The notes under the pieces: generated by a model | Seen by the model: only the letters and a program-made list of their open reading frames with translations | Database searches by the model: none | Told to the model about the DNA's origin: nothing | Assembly (NCBI GenBank): GCA_016800925.1 | Contig: JABCPU010000354.1 | Span: forward strand, 1 to 64,000 | Origin: Suillus spraguei | Taxonomy: Eukaryota; Basidiomycota; Agaricomycetes; Boletales; Suillaceae | DNA: 64,000 bases | Direction of reading: 5' to 3' | Position numbers and translations under genes: made by a program | In this document: piece by piece, positions 34,464 to 46,238 of the stretch | How the letters are laid out: the number at the start of each line of letters is the position of its first letter | Position numbering within the stretch: the first letter of the stretch is position 1

Positions 34464-34783
34464 GGAGATCGCATCTCTCGCAATAAATGACACTCCCATC
34501 GACACTGCAACCATTTTTTTGACTTCGGGCTGACTCTTAGCACATTACTTACAACTCGCTGTCATTAATCAATGTCAACTATCGTATCACTCGTTGTCGT
34601 TAATTCATGAGCGCTGTGCTCCTTTTTGCGCTCTGTTTTTCACTCAGAACTCACGCCGTCACACGAATCTGGTCATGTGCCACCGAGGTCAGGGAATCCT
34701 GCCTAAAAAGGTAATAGATTGAAGTCACGTGCCCTCGCGTGTCGTTTTGGCCGAGCGCCACCGTAAATTTCTCGACATAAGTA
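34464..34783. other. No gene assigned
   Basis: About 320 bp of non-coding sequence between the recombinase and the Rpn7 fragment. The Crypton's 3' border should be here. Confidence 0.5.
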
Positions 34784-36274
34784 CCAAATCTTAGCCTGCG
34801 ACAGCATCTATTCACTCTTATCTCACCAACACTCGGGTGACTTCACGACAATGCAAGAAAACAGTTGCTTGAAGGAATCAAGGCAGACAGTAAGTGATGA
34901 GATTGTCTTAATGTTATTGACTTGATCTTTGGTCTACGCAGAAATATCGCCGTATTATAAGTTAGTAACCTCTGCAGGCGCTCTTACGTCTGATCCCGCG
35001 TTGCTCGAATCGATGGAGAAAGACAATGAAGAAGAGCTGAGGAAGCTAGACGAGAGACTAGCAGAGGCGGAGAAGCAAGAAGGAGAATCTGAAATATCAG
35101 ACGCTTTGAAAGCCAGAGCCAATCATCTAACTCGAATTGGTGACAAGGTGCGCCGTCCCTATACTAAGTCATACGACCGATTAACACTAAATGTCATTAT
35201 TTAGGAAGGCGCAGTCGCAGCGCAAAAACTTGCGCTTGAGAAAACACCTGGCCTTGGCTCAAGGATAGATATTGTACTCACTCATCCGGCTGGGATTTTT
35301 CTTTGGCGATAATGGCCTCATCACTGAGAACCTTCCCAAGGCAGAAAGGTGCGCTATCGCAACGCTTTACCGTGATCTTGAATTAACACATCGTCCAGAT
35401 TTATCGAGGAGGGTGGTGACTGGGATAGGCGTAATCGTCTAAAGGTCTACCGTGGGCTCCACATGATATCTATCCGCCAACTTAAGGCTGGTGGCGCACT
35501 TCTCCTCGATGCACTATCGACGTTCACTGCCACTGAACTCACAACATACAATGACTTCGTCGCTCTCACTATCATCATAAACGCTCTAACCCTCAAACGA
35601 GTAGATCTCAAGAAACGGCTACGTTCGTTCTCCTGGGGTCTCCCACTGCTGACCATATCTCCTGTAGCTCATTACCGCACCGGAGGTTATCTCCGTTTTT
35701 CCTGAAATCCCGATCCTTGAAGACCTCTTAAACAATCTTTACGACGGCCATTACGCAAAATTCTTTGTCGCCCTCGGTACGTTTCTTCGCACCTACAATC
35801 CACTTGCGAAGTTCTTGTCTAGCCTCATTATACTCGACTGATGTGATTTATTATAAGTGACATGCTTTGTCCACGCTCACAGCGACCCTTGAGCAGACGT
35901 ATCTCCTGCCCTCGCGACTCCTCTCGCCTCATACCCGCTACTATGTACGAGAAATGCAGATTTTGGCATACAGCCAGCTTCTGGAGTCCTCCCGCAGCCT
36001 CACTCTTGAGAGTCTTAGCGGTGTATTCGTCAGCGTCGAGTTTGTTGACAGGTATGTACTATCTGCACCTGTATCTTGCTCGTCTCTGAGCGTCTCTTCT
36101 AGTGAGCTTTCACGATTTATCGCCAACGGGCGTTTGCATTGCACTATTGACAAAGTGCACGGTATTGTGGAGACGACACGGCCATCACTCAAGAATGCAC
36201 AGTACGACAAGGTCATAAAGCAAGGCGATGTCTTGTTGAACTCAATACAAAGATTAAGTCAAGTGTTGTACTAG
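34784..36274 (+). pseudogene. RPN7: 26S proteasome lid subunit Rpn7, disrupted copy
   Basis: This is the PCI-domain lid subunit Rpn7 (PSMD6). Recognised in order: PNLSLRQHLFTLISPTL, ARKQLLEGIKAD (34852-34890), ISPYYKLVTSAGAL, EGESEISDALKARANHL (~35090), LALEKTPGLGSRIDIVLT (~35235), RNRLKVYRGLHMISIRQL (~35430-35480), LLLDALSTFTATEL, PEVISVFPEIPILEDLL (~35690), then the PCI end [17 protein letters not shown] and [15 protein letters not shown], to stop 36272-36274. Lesions: no start codon upstream, TGA at 34838-34840 where Arg or similar is expected, loss of two bases at ~35282 (frameshift), loss of a GT splice donor at ~35622, and a codon loss near 36020. Introns are retained. It is probably a decayed duplicate of an essential gene. 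Confidence 0.85.
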
Positions 36275-36513
36275 TACTTTACGTCTTGTCCCTCCGTCTT
36301 TTCGAGTGTCGTATTTCGCTTTAAGTTGATACGTAAAAGATGCGCAGAAGTGGGCATGTCCACCATTTCTATCATCAACATGGACCTTCATTTCAGACCG
36401 TGAGCATGTCTTAGATCTTTGTATGTATGCCTATCATTGTATCGACATTGTCATGGTGTTGCCGGCGCTAGTCAGCGAGGTCGAAGATTTGCTTCCGTCT
36501 GACCTCACAATGT

Positions 36514-37290
36514 GTGCCACTACTTCTCATGAGAAACCTCACCGCTAGCCGTCGAGCGCTGCTCACACCCATCTCTGTCTCATTGGCTGCAGGCTGGACA
36601 TACTGGTTATCGTGGCGCACAACAAACAGTGAAGCAGGCTTACCCACGAGCACGACCGCCGAGCCACACAATATCAGACAGCATCCTACATACTGGTTCA
36701 ATGATGGTTCCATCATCATTCGATCACGCAGCATGAGCAACGGGGAGATTTACTTCAAGTTGCATGAGAGTTTGTTGCGTCGACAATCCCGCTTTGTTCA
36801 AGGGATGATTGATAGTGGGACCAGCGCTGACTCTGAAGTGTTGATTCCGCCAGAACTTGGTGTTCAAGTCCAAGATTTGATATCCCTGCTGGAGCATTTA
36901 TACCACCACGATCGATGAGAACATATTGTCGTGGTGGAACTGACAGAAAGCGATTTTGATGCTCTTGCAGCCCTCTTTCCGCTGATGCGCCCTTCTCGCA
37001 TGTTGCAGCAATCCTGCGTGTCTCTTCCCCAGATCAACTTGATCTGCCCGGTGTGCACATATCAGCACGGGCCTACTTTGTATCTATGTTTCCACAGGGG
37101 CCTCAGCCGTTCGCACATCCTAGCAGCCATCTAGAAGAGGCACTGGCACTTGTACAATTGTATGAGATTTCCTCGGTTCATGCCTGCGATTTTTTGTTAG
37201 GTTTCTTGGGGGTCCCCTTGCAGCGTGGTAAATGCCTGATTTTTACATGCTATGCTTCAGCCTTTCATATGATCCTTCGCCCCTAGTATT
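36514..37290 (+). pseudogene. BTB/POZ domain protein fragment
   Basis: The core BTB reading HPTYWFNDGSIIIRS, then IYFKLHESLLRRQSRF (36640-36800) and VLIPPELGVQVQDLISLLEHLY (~36840-36905), is followed by a frame break. After the break come ILRVSSPDQLDLPGVHISAR-type sequence and FVSMFPQGPQPFAHPSSHLEEALAL (36990-37150). These are hallmarks of the BTB/POZ family expanded in mushrooms. Frameshifts at ~36918 and ~37050 break the gene, and the family's C-terminal zinc/cysteine part is missing. Partner proteins are unknown. Confidence 0.75.
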
Positions 37291-38031
37291 TCCCTTGAAG
37301 CACATCTGCCTACAATAGACCCCAGCGTTGATTTTCATTCCCTACCTACACAAACTCCTACTCAGTCCCTTCTGTCTACGCAATTAACCTCGCGATCCTC
37401 CAGATTAGTACGTATCTTTATTTTGCTCTCCCATCAATTGATTCAACAGTCATCCTATAGTCCCCTGCTACATCCCAACCCCTCTCCCTCGACACAGGCC
37501 ACAACTCAGACCCATTCAGGTTCTCGCGGGAATGTGAAGTTTGCATAATAGGGAGGTGTACTGTCCAGCATATGAGATGTCTGTGTGAGTCGCACAGGTT
37601 CCTTCTTTCTTTTCTTGCAAGGACTTTGGTGTTTTGTTTTTACAGGCTGTTTTACGCTGGTTATATTCATGAGTTTCACTTGCTCTAGAAACACGAGCTT
37701 GCATCTTCCCATTTCCAATTTCTAATTTCATCTCTCCGCAGATATTCATCTATCCTCTCTTCATGTACTCCGCTCATACCCTTGCACGCAGTCAGCACTT
37801 GCATATCAGGTGGTGTTCACGTTTGCGTGTAGCGCACGTATGCACGTCTCTCCTGAACCACAAGGACAGAGAGGGTGATTTGATATGAGAGTTTGGTGAG
37901 TAATATCTATTTGACTATTCAACTCGGTACGTAGCTAACTCGATTCACCCCTCCCACACCTCCTTGCCGTCCTCCCTACGAAATCTCTCTGTCCTACTGT
38001 CCCTCGAGCACGCGTTCCAGTGCACAATTGA
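37291..38031. other. No gene assigned
   Basis: C/T-rich, non-coding, with no recognised domain on either strand. The N-terminal half of the aspartic protease that would be expected here is absent. Confidence 0.5.
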
Positions 38032-38577
38032 GATATCCTTGGCATCGGGCCTCAAGACTTGGACTTGACACTCGGCACTCTGCCAAATAACCTGACAGCC
38101 ACAATCCCGACTATCACTGACCACCTGCATGACCAAGGAAAGATTGGTCAGCGCGTTGTTAGTATCTTTTTCCAGGCCGTCACTATGAATCCAGACACCT
38201 ATTTCGGCGAGGTCACCTTTGGTGGAACTGACCATACCAAGTATGCTGGTAACGTTGCATACACGTAAGCTACCTCAGCTCCTAGATCAATCCAGACTGA
38301 TAGTAATTGTTTTGTTTCAGACTGGCCCTCCTTATCGGACTATTGGGTGATCGATCAGAGCATCACCTACGATCTTGGACTGGCACCACCTTTCTTTCAA
38401 TTGCCGCCGGTGCGTATTTAGAGTGCAGCGTGTAATAATGGTCTAATCAACGTTCGACAGATGCCTATGCAAGCGCAACCGGCGCTACTGTGGATGGGAC
38501 GACTGGTTTTTTCAGTATTTCCTCTGACCAATACAGTGCCCTATATAACTTAGACTTTCATATTGGCAATGTACGTG
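38032..38577 (+). pseudogene. Pepsin-like aspartic protease (A1), C-terminal-lobe fragment
   Basis: The reading begins inside the protein at DILGIGPQDL, continues with GKIGQRVVSIFFQAVT and YFGEVTFGGTDHTKY (38150-38245), then after an intron (38265-38320) reaches LSIAA at the position of the second catalytic motif, and after another intron DAYASATGATVDGTTGFF and SSDQYSALYNLDFHIG (38462-38570). The N-lobe with the first DTG is missing. The second DTG motif is also eroded: GTTFLSI is present but the Asp-bearing part is shifted. The last exon ends at a GTACGT donor at 38572, and the next exon-like sequence belongs to Lon. Confidence 0.75.
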
Positions 38578-38602
38578 AATTCTGTCAGCCTTCTCACCAC
38601 GG

Positions 38603-40375
38603 GAGTTTCTTGCTGTGGGTAAGCTTCGGGGAACAGTCCAAGGCAAAATCATCTGCCTTGCTGGTTTTGGCAAGACATCTATCGGCAAATCGATCGCCCG
38701 CGCGCTTAACAGACAATTCTTCCGCTTCTCGGTCTGTGATTTGACGGACATAGCAGAGATCAAGGGCCATCGGAGGACGTATGTCGGTGTGCTTCCTGGA
38801 AAGATCATCCAGGGACGGAGAATCCGTTGGTCCTGATTGATGAAGTGGATAGGATCGGGAAAGGCATCAATGGCCATCCTGCTAGCGCGCTGCTTGAGGT
38901 GTTGGACCCTGAACAAAACAACAGATTTTTAGACCACTAGTGAGTGTTTTCTATTAATTAATTCACTTTGCATGACGTACATTCATCCTTCTTAGCATGA
39001 ATGTTCCTGTCGATTTGTCTCGTGTTCTGTTTGTCTGCATAGGCGAGTCGTCCAGAGGATATTCCGTGTCTCGTACTTACACTTACACACCTTTTAGCTA
39101 ACAACCTTAACACGATCCCAGCACCTCTCCTCGATCGCATGGAGGTCCTTGAAGTCAGCGGTTATGTCTCCGAGGAGAAATGTGTTATTGCCGAAAAGTA
39201 CCTTGGACCACAAGCAAAGGAGGCATCAGGCTTGAAGAACGCCGACATTGTCCTCGAGCCCTCCACCGTTGATGTGCTCATCAAGTATTATTGCCGAGAA
39301 AGCGGTGTGCGGAATCTGAAGAAGCATATTAACAAGGTGGGGGGGATTGCATCAGTGTATTATATGTATAACTCACAGATTCTATAGATCTACCGGAAGG
39401 CTGCACTGAAACTCATCCTCGACCTTGGCGAAACCGTCTTCCCTGAACCAGTCATAGTTGCGGCTACCAGTACACCTTCCCCATCGAATGCTGCCGATGC
39501 TCAGCCCAAGATTGTTGAATCTCAAAAGCCACCTGCCAACGAACCCAACGAAGTTACATCAGAGGAAAGTACAAGCAATGAATCTGGTGACCGTAAGACT
39601 GTAACGACACAGGAGCGCAAACCGCTACAGATTCCTGATGACATTCACGTCCGCATCACTCCAGAAAACATAAAAGATTACGTTGGTCCACCTGTTTATC
39701 ACAAAGACAAAGACGGGATGTATGTGTCTCCTCCACCTCCAGGTGTCAGCACTGGTCTAGGATACTTGGGCAATGGGTCAGGTGCTGTCATGCCCGTGGA
39801 AGCTACTGTTTTTTCTACGATTGGGTGCGGAACATGCTCATGGTTCTTCACAGTGCATGCCTGGTAAGGGTGCATTGCAGCTGACTGGTAAACTCGGCGA
39901 AGTTATCCGCGAGAGTGCGCAGATTGGGCTTAGTTGGGTCAAGGCGCACGCATACGAGCTTGGCATCACTAAGACGCCCGAGGAACAATTCCCCACGGAC
40001 CGTGATATCCACGTTCACATGCCTGAGGGTAGTATCGGCAAAGAAGGTCCAAGTGCTGGAACTGCTATCCTATCGGCCTTTGTGTTTCTCTTTACCAAGA
40101 CAAAGATTCATCCAGACATTGGTACGTTGTATTGTTAGATTTATTTCCAGTGATTCACCCTTTTGTTCATCAGCCATGACTGGTGAGATATCGCTCGTCG
40201 GCCATGTGCTTCCTGTTGGTGGTCTTAAGGAGAAGATCCTAGCTGCTCATCGCGCAGGTATGAAGACAATTCTAGCGCCCGCAGCGAACCGCGTCGATAT
40301 CGAAGAAAACGTCCCAGAGAGTGTCAAGACAGGAATCCGTTTCGTATCTTCTTTGGCGAAAACGAGAACATGCTT
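38603..40375 (+). pseudogene. PIM1: Mitochondrial Lon protease, 5'-truncated and damaged
   Basis: Lon/Pim1 degrades oxidised matrix proteins. The copy starts abruptly at [18 protein letters not shown] (38605). The Walker A loop is shortened ([11 protein letters not shown] in place of the usual GPPGxGKTS). Walker [12 protein letters not shown] (38830) and NVPVDLSRVLFVC (~39010) follow, then [21 protein letters not shown] (~39105-39160), a Glu/Ser/Pro-rich insert (39470-39600) and the proteolytic domain [19 protein letters not shown] (catalytic Ser, 40030-40080) and [14 protein letters not shown] (catalytic Lys, ~40225). Several introns are kept; a donor at ~39043 reads CATAGG in place of a GT. 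The C-terminus after TGIRF is unlike the normal end. The LAN substrate domain is missing. It cannot be a working ATPase. Confidence 0.85.
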
Positions 40376-40470
40376 GGTATCGCTAGCAGCGCGTGAAGCA
40401 CCCCTTATCTTCTGCTCGCTGGTGGCCGCTTTCTCATGGAACTTCGAAGGAATTTATCTGTTCAAGTGAT

Positions 40471-41160
40471 GTCAGTCACCGTCATGTGCGCCGCCACCGG
40501 AGAAGCGCTGTAAAATGTAAACTGTGCGTCCCCATCATGATCTTTTCTTCGTAGTAATGATGATAAAGGTTTTGGTTCTATCCATTGCAGGAGTCGCAAA
40601 TCAAGTGTGACTCAGACTCACTGCGAGTCTCCTCTCATTGGTATGAATGTATGACGTACATCGAACATTGTAACTTGAACTAATTAAAGGAAACGTCGCG
40701 CGTCCTTAGCAAGCTTATCACATCCTTCAATGTACTTTCAACGCGGGCAGTGTTGCTGTCAAGACGAGTTAAACTCGATTTGAACTCAGCTCGCTTTGAA
40801 AATTCGTTTCAACTCGAAATTCAGAACTGGCTCGGAATCGAGTTATATCTCGCTGGGTTCCAGATTTGCAATCGGTTTTGTGTACTTTAGATCCACACAT
40901 CGCATGCGCTGTGAATGGCCCCAGGCCCATATGGGCTACAATGAAATCGGCACAGCTGCTATCGCAATATCGGATGGCTTCGTTTCGTACATCCATTGGA
41001 GTCAGCGAGACCCAGACTCAACTGGAACTATCTACATCCTCACGGTGAGTGCTCAACAACTCAACAGCAAACGCCTCATGGTTCTTATCTGCTGATTTGG
41101 CCGCATGGACAACCTCAAAGTAATTGTGTAGTGCTTAGCTTCTGCTACTAATAGCACTAT
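40471..41160. other. No gene assigned
   Basis: No domain seen. 40760-40860 holds repeated GAGTT/AACTCG words (short inverted repeats) of unknown meaning. Confidence 0.5.
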
Positions 41161-42060
41161 CCTTCTCCCACCATCATCGTCTCTGAGCCAATGCCACACT
41201 TCCTGACACCGGAAATTACGGAGGGACGCTTCCGAAGGAACTCGAACTGGACAGGAAAGATGCCGAGTGTATGGGGAGCTGACGCAAAGGAGTTTAAACT
41301 TAGTCGTTGGTTGACTGAAGACGACATCACTGGGAAGGCCAAGAAGTGCAAGGCTATAGACATCTTTTGACATTCGTCGATGGTCCGAGGACGTGTCTTG
41401 GAAAGGGCTTTCCGGTTACTGAATTCAAGGTGAATAATTCGAATTAGCGAGTTTAGACATTGCTGACTGCGATATAGGCTACGTGTTCTGCGTTTGCCCT
41501 CCATTCTATCGGAAGTGTTGAGCATGGTCGAAGTAGATTCGCAGACCACTCATTTTCTGCTCTTAATCAAGGTATGTTGCAATTGCCTCGCATACTACTT
41601 GTTTCATTCTGTGTTTCAGGTTATCGCTCTTTTCAGTGCAAATCAAAGAACTCACTACCGGTTGTCCAAATGCCGATACTCGCGCATGTCATATCGTGCA
41701 AGTAACATGCAGCAATGCTGGGTCATTAACACTAATTTTGGTAACTCGTACATTAGGCATATTTACGTGTTCAACTCAGAATCAAAGCCTCGGATGACGC
41801 ACGTCATGAAGATGCTGCGGAGCATTTCACTGCCGCTGTCAACTTCAGTGCTTTTTCATCGAAATCCGACATTCATGGTATATACAAGGACTTGGTATTG
41901 GTACGTTAATACACATGCAAAGTATTTTTCACGGCTGAATCCCTTGTCCAGCTCCTCGGCTCGGATCTCAAATCTTTGCGGCTCACTGCACACAAAACGG
42001 TGTGGTGCACTCCTTCGGTAGGTAGACTTCAGCTTCAATTTAGATCCGGAATTGGCCTCG
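41161..42060 (+). pseudogene. Decayed multi-exon gene, TPR-like fragment
   Basis: A clean reading EITEGRFRRNSNWTGKMPS at 41205-41370 ends at TGA. A second possible exon at 41515-41571 is followed by a GTATGT donor, then frames with stops. At 41795-41900 the pattern DAAEHFTAAVNFSAFSSKSD, then LGSDLKSLRLTAHK (~41955-41995), resembles a TPR-like segment I associate with mushroom HET-type proteins. That link rests on memory of a short motif. No single protein can be reconstructed. Confidence 0.35.
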
Positions 42061-42411
42061 CTGCTATAAGTTCAATGGAGACCTCCGTGGAGGCCACTCA
42101 TGGAGGTTTGCATGAGTATGTGGGAAGGACTACGTTGTTTTGGTTCCTCCTTGGAATTGTTGCTCTTCAATTCATTTCGATATCGATTTTTTAAAATTGC
42201 AGTACGGACCACAAGCCCCAACCAAAGTATGACAACCCCGGGCCCATGCAGCATTCTACATCACACAGTATGACGGACTACGGCGAAAAACTAGATGTAT
42301 GTCTACAGGCCTCCGTGTGACCCATGACAAAGTTATATATAGCTGTTAATTGCCCACTGCCGGTTTACCTGAGTTCCCATATTCAGTACATATACCGCCG
42401 CTGAAAGCTAA

Positions 42412-42498
42412 GAGCTAGTTCGGAAACCCATGTGAAGTCGGGTTGAGTCAATTTGCAGTCGGCAGGCATGGTCGGCGCGGCACACCCCGAGCAACTGA
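42412..42498 (+). repeat. Left TIR of PIF/Harbinger element
   Basis: 87 bp starting GAGCTAGTTCGGAAACCC. It keeps five CpG sites that read CpA on the same strand in the right TIR. Confidence 0.88.
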
Positions 42499-42586
42499 GT
42501 TTGAACCCATGAATATGAGGCTTGATGGGCGATAAAGATAAGACGTAGATCTCCCTCATTGTACATCCACGAGTAGCTACAGTCCA

Positions 42587-44430
42587 ATGATACGTCCAGA
42601 AATTCAACAATGCCTCCTTCACTATGCTAGAATTCTAATCAGGATCCTGATGTATGCTACAGGATCTCTACTACAATCTACCTACTCCAAAGACCCAGAG
42701 CCATACCATACATCTATTCTTTCGGGTGAAGGGTGGCTCATGGAGCTTCTTACCGGTCATCCAGAATGCATTAAATGCGAACTGGGTATACATGCACATG
42801 CCTTTGAGGCTCTCATCTCCGAGCTCTGTAACTTCGGCTATGTCGACTCCAAGTTTGTATCGCTGGAAGAACAAGTTGCTATATTTCTATATACTAGCAT
42901 CACAGGCCTGACTACCAGGCACATAGGAGAGCGGTTTCAAAGATCAAACAATACAATCTCACGGTGAGCGCTGCATTTTGTTCATCTATACAATACATCT
43001 CATGTATCCTAGTTACTTTAAAAGGATTCTACACCTATTCTCATCTCCCCCATTCTACACCACCTATGTCCACTTGCCAGATGGAACTTCGGTCTCAAGA
43101 AAATTCAGAGACAACCCCAAATATTGGCCATTTTTCCAGGATGCTGTTGGCGCAATTGATGGAAGCCACATTCATGCTTCACCCCCTGCCTTTCAACGCA
43201 CTACATACCGTAATCGTAAAGGGTTTGTTTCTCAGAACTGTTTATTTGCTTGTGACTTGGACCTTAATTTTGTTTATTCTTTGACTGGGTGGGAGGGTTC
43301 AGCTAATGATGCTCATATTTACGAGGATGCACACACACATGACTTCCATATTCCACGACAGAAGTACTACCTAGTGGATGCAGGATTCCCGCTTTGCCCT
43401 GAGCTTCTTGTACCATACTGTGGTGTCCATTACCATGTGGAGTGGGGCCGTGCAAATACCAGGTACATTTTTCAACTTGTTTGTTTTTCTCGCTTATAAT
43501 TTGCTGGAAGGCCCGTCAATAAAGAGGAGCTTTTCAACCTACGTCATGCATCTGCACGCAAGTGATAGAGCGCATCTTTGGTGTCTTAAAACGGCGCTTT
43601 CGCATTCTCCTTTTGGCACCAGAGTACTCCCTCGACACTCAAGCACAAATTCCTGCTGCATTGTGGGCAATTCACAACTTCATATGTCTATATGATCCTA
43701 GTGAGGAGGAGGCTGAAGAGTTGGGTGGTGAATTATATACATTTGAGAACCCTGATTTTTGGGGACAAGCTGATGATGAAGAAATCGATGATGGTAGTGG
43801 TCGTGCAGTGAGTGGTCTTGTAATGCGTGAACACATTGCTTGTGCAATGTGGGATCAGTGTTACAATAGTACGTGCCCCTATTCATTTTCCCTTTGTTTC
43901 TTTACTTGTATAACGTGTCACATGACTTTGCCTTATATGCTCAATGCATCTGTACAACACATGCCTTCCTTATTAGGATACGCAGTTACATTCTCACGGT
44001 TACTTGGTCTGTGCGCACATATTGGCCTATTTAAGCACAGTGTACTTGTAGTAAATTCCTTACTTTAATCTTACTGGGTTTTACCTGGAACTTCCTTTGC
44101 TTAGGCCTCCAACCTAAGTTGTCCTTGAATCGTTTCTAAAGTCTAAGCACTCCTTAGTCTTAGTCTCTATTCTCGTAAGAACCTCTTGGACTTATCCTTG
44201 AGGCCAGACCCTTGACCGTACTCGGAACGCGTTCCTTGTACTTTCACCTTGTCCTCTTTTGGACATTGTAGAACTTCCCAGCAGACCGTCTGTGTCTTTT
44301 CACTGTCGCTGGTGACGCCACCCCAGTTCGTAACAATCAGTATCAGGGTGTCATACATGAGAGGGCTTCATTGGGCTTCAGTTCAGACTCGAATGATATG
44401 TTGGACAAGAGTGAATTAGAAAGCATAGCA
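42587..44430 (+). pseudogene. PIF/Harbinger DDE transposase (HARBI1-like), interrupted by LTR
   Basis: Exon 1 runs 42587-42963 and exon 2 43013-43462, with exon 3 from 43511. A helix-turn-helix (TGLTTRHIGERFQRSNNTIS) ends exon 1. The DDE motifs are GAIDGSHIHA (~43155), YYLVDAGFPL (~43370) and VIERIFGVLKRRF (~43562), with the usual spacing. The enzyme cuts and pastes at TWA sites. A missing base at ~43560 (ARN to VIER) shifts the frame, and a solo LTR (43859-44335) splits the codons of the C-terminal WDQY. Beyond the LTR the frame would resume at 44336 and run to about 44430. Confidence 0.88.
43859..44335 (+). repeat. Solo LTR (477 bp) in the transposase, TSD ATCAG
   Basis: TGTTACAATAG...TTCGTAACA with perfect duplications ATCAG at 43854-43858 and 44336-44340. 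Same LTR family as the chromovirus. It is later than the Harbinger insertion because it is nested inside. Confidence 0.95.
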
Positions 44431-44574
44431 TAGAAACACATGTATTTTGGTATGGAAACAACAAGCGATTTGCTATGGAAACAACGAGTGATTGAGTACA
44501 AAATCAAAGAACAAAACGATTGCATGCAAGATTGAACATATGGTCAAACAAACTACACAGCGCTGGCATCACAG

Positions 44575-45957
44575 TTACAACAGCTGTGGACGGACGTATG
44601 GCACCTGTGGTGCTTGCGGGTTCTTCTGAAATCTATACTGGAGCATGTGCTGGATGAACGCATACCGTGTGTCCCTGTCGTCTGTTTGAAGGTATGTGTC
44701 AGTGACGGCTGGGTCATCTGAAAACATGTGCATGACATTGACCCTCTCCTGCAATGGATAGAGGTCCATGTCTTCACCGTTCAAAAGATTCAAGGCAGTG
44801 TGTCTCTGCTTCTCTAGCCTCTCCACATCAGTAACCATACCCCTCTCGATCACATCAGTGAGACGATTGATGGACCCCTGCATGCCCATGACAGCTGCAG
44901 CTGGGGTGATCTTGGCTGCTCTTGCAGCACTAGTCATCAGGCAACTACTATCTTCACGCAACTGGCCTGCACACAACTGGCCTGTCTGCGACCAGCCTGT
45001 CTGCGACCAGCCTGTCTGCGACCAGCCTGTCTGTGACTTCTGTATCTTAGATGCTGGCTGAGATGGTTGTGGCTGGTCTGATGAAGGAACTGTAGATGTG
45101 AATGTAGTCGCATCATCTTGGAACATGGATGAAGCATCATGTGAACACTTTCCAGTACTGCAGATTGTAGAGAAAGTCGGTCGAGTGGGAGTACCAGATG
45201 GGGGAGTCATAGACAGCAGTGGAGGAGCATTGATCCCAGACATGATAGGAGTGCCAGACAGGGGAGGCATAGACAGTGGTGGAGGGGCATTGGCCCCAGA
45301 CATGATAACGTCACCACTCATGGAGCTACTAGATCCAGGAGCCTGAACTCCTGTGGCATCCACATCAGGCTCGTCATTGGTGGAGGGCACTGGAACATCA
45401 GTGGCTTGGAAAGCTCCCACCCCTCGTGCGCCACCAACAGGTAAAATCTCCTGCATCTGCTCAAGATATACCCATCCACAGTTTCTGAATGGACACATTA
45501 CATTGCAGAATTGGACTGAAAAAAGTGCCATAGTATTAGTAAAGCAGCATTACATAGTAGTATAATGACATACCTTTTGCTGGACATATGCATCAAATAC
45601 TGCCACCACTGCTTCCCCCTAAATGTTTGCACCATACTCAGGGTGCCACTGGTTGATCCCAGATTGTTTACAATACTTGTAAATAGCATTGTAGATGTGC
45701 TTCAACTAGATGTTTGTTAGTTGAGATCGATAACTGATAATGTAGCAATGCACCAATGTCCACTTTGTCTGGCACATTTTGCCAGTCTTTAGTGGGCCCT
45801 GTGCCCTCTTAGGTGTGATAGCCTTTGCAGCTCCATTGAATGTTACAATCTTGAAGTTGCCTCCTTCTGCACACTCTGACCAATGCTCATGAAGGTAGTT
45901 GACTAAAGCAGTTATTTCTGGCTCAGTTCAAAATGCCTTTTCTTTCTCTTGAGCCAT
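44575..45957 (-). pseudogene. Myb/SANT-like second gene of the PIF/Harbinger element
   Basis: From ATG 45957 the reading is MAQEKEKAF then TGA; relatives have Trp here, the first conserved Trp of the SANT fold. Downstream codons continue ITALVNYLHEHWSECAEG, KMCQTKWTLVK (~45750) and after intron-like gaps HIYNAIYKYCKQSGI and FRNCGWVYLEQMQEILP (~45470). A long Pro/Ser/Gly-rich region follows with a short tandem repeat (QTGWSQTGW, 44990-45035) and an Arg/Glu-rich C-terminal helical part. In this superfamily the Myb-like protein helps the transposase bind the termini. The early TGA at 45928-45930 would abolish the protein. Confidence 0.75.
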
Positions 45958-46105
45958 GAGAACAGTAGTGTAATGCGCAGCAAGAGCTGTTAGAGATACA
46001 ACACTTGTCAAGAGACGTCTGTGACGGGTGAGATGGACACCCTTGAGATTATCGATGTGATAACAAGACCCCATGGTCATAGTATGATACAAGCAAGGTT
46101 CAAGG

Positions 46106-46192
46106 TCAGCTGCTCGGGGTGTGCTGTGCCGACCATGCCTGCTGACTGCAAATTGACTCAACCTGACTTCACATGGGTTTCTGAACTAGCTC
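46106..46192 (-). repeat. Right TIR of PIF/Harbinger element
   Basis: Inverted partner of 42412-42498 with six differences. Five are CpG to CpA (or TpG in plus view), all on this side. Confidence 0.88.
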
Positions 46193-46238
46193 TAAGCTTT
46201 CAGTATTTCACCTTTTGGTGTCACAGTTATGCAGGCAG

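Larger units (their letters stand above)
42412..46192. mobile_element. PIF/Harbinger DNA transposon with TIRs and TAA target duplication
   Basis: 87-bp terminal inverted repeats (42412-42498 and 46106-46192) begin GAGCTAGTTC and are flanked by TAA at 42409-42411 and 46193-46195, the TWA duplication typical of this superfamily. Outside the TAA, the flanks read CTGAAAGC and GCTTTCAG, so the original target was a palindrome centred on TAA. The element holds the two genes typical for the group: a DDE transposase (+) and a Myb/SANT-like protein (-), convergent. It is 3781 bp including a later 477-bp solo LTR. Both genes are broken. Confidence 0.88.

Noticed and set aside
44990..45035. Functional peptide repeat QTGWSQTGW
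   Set aside because: It is a 15-bp tandem repeat within a broken Myb/SANT gene; the same DNA repeats in other frames.
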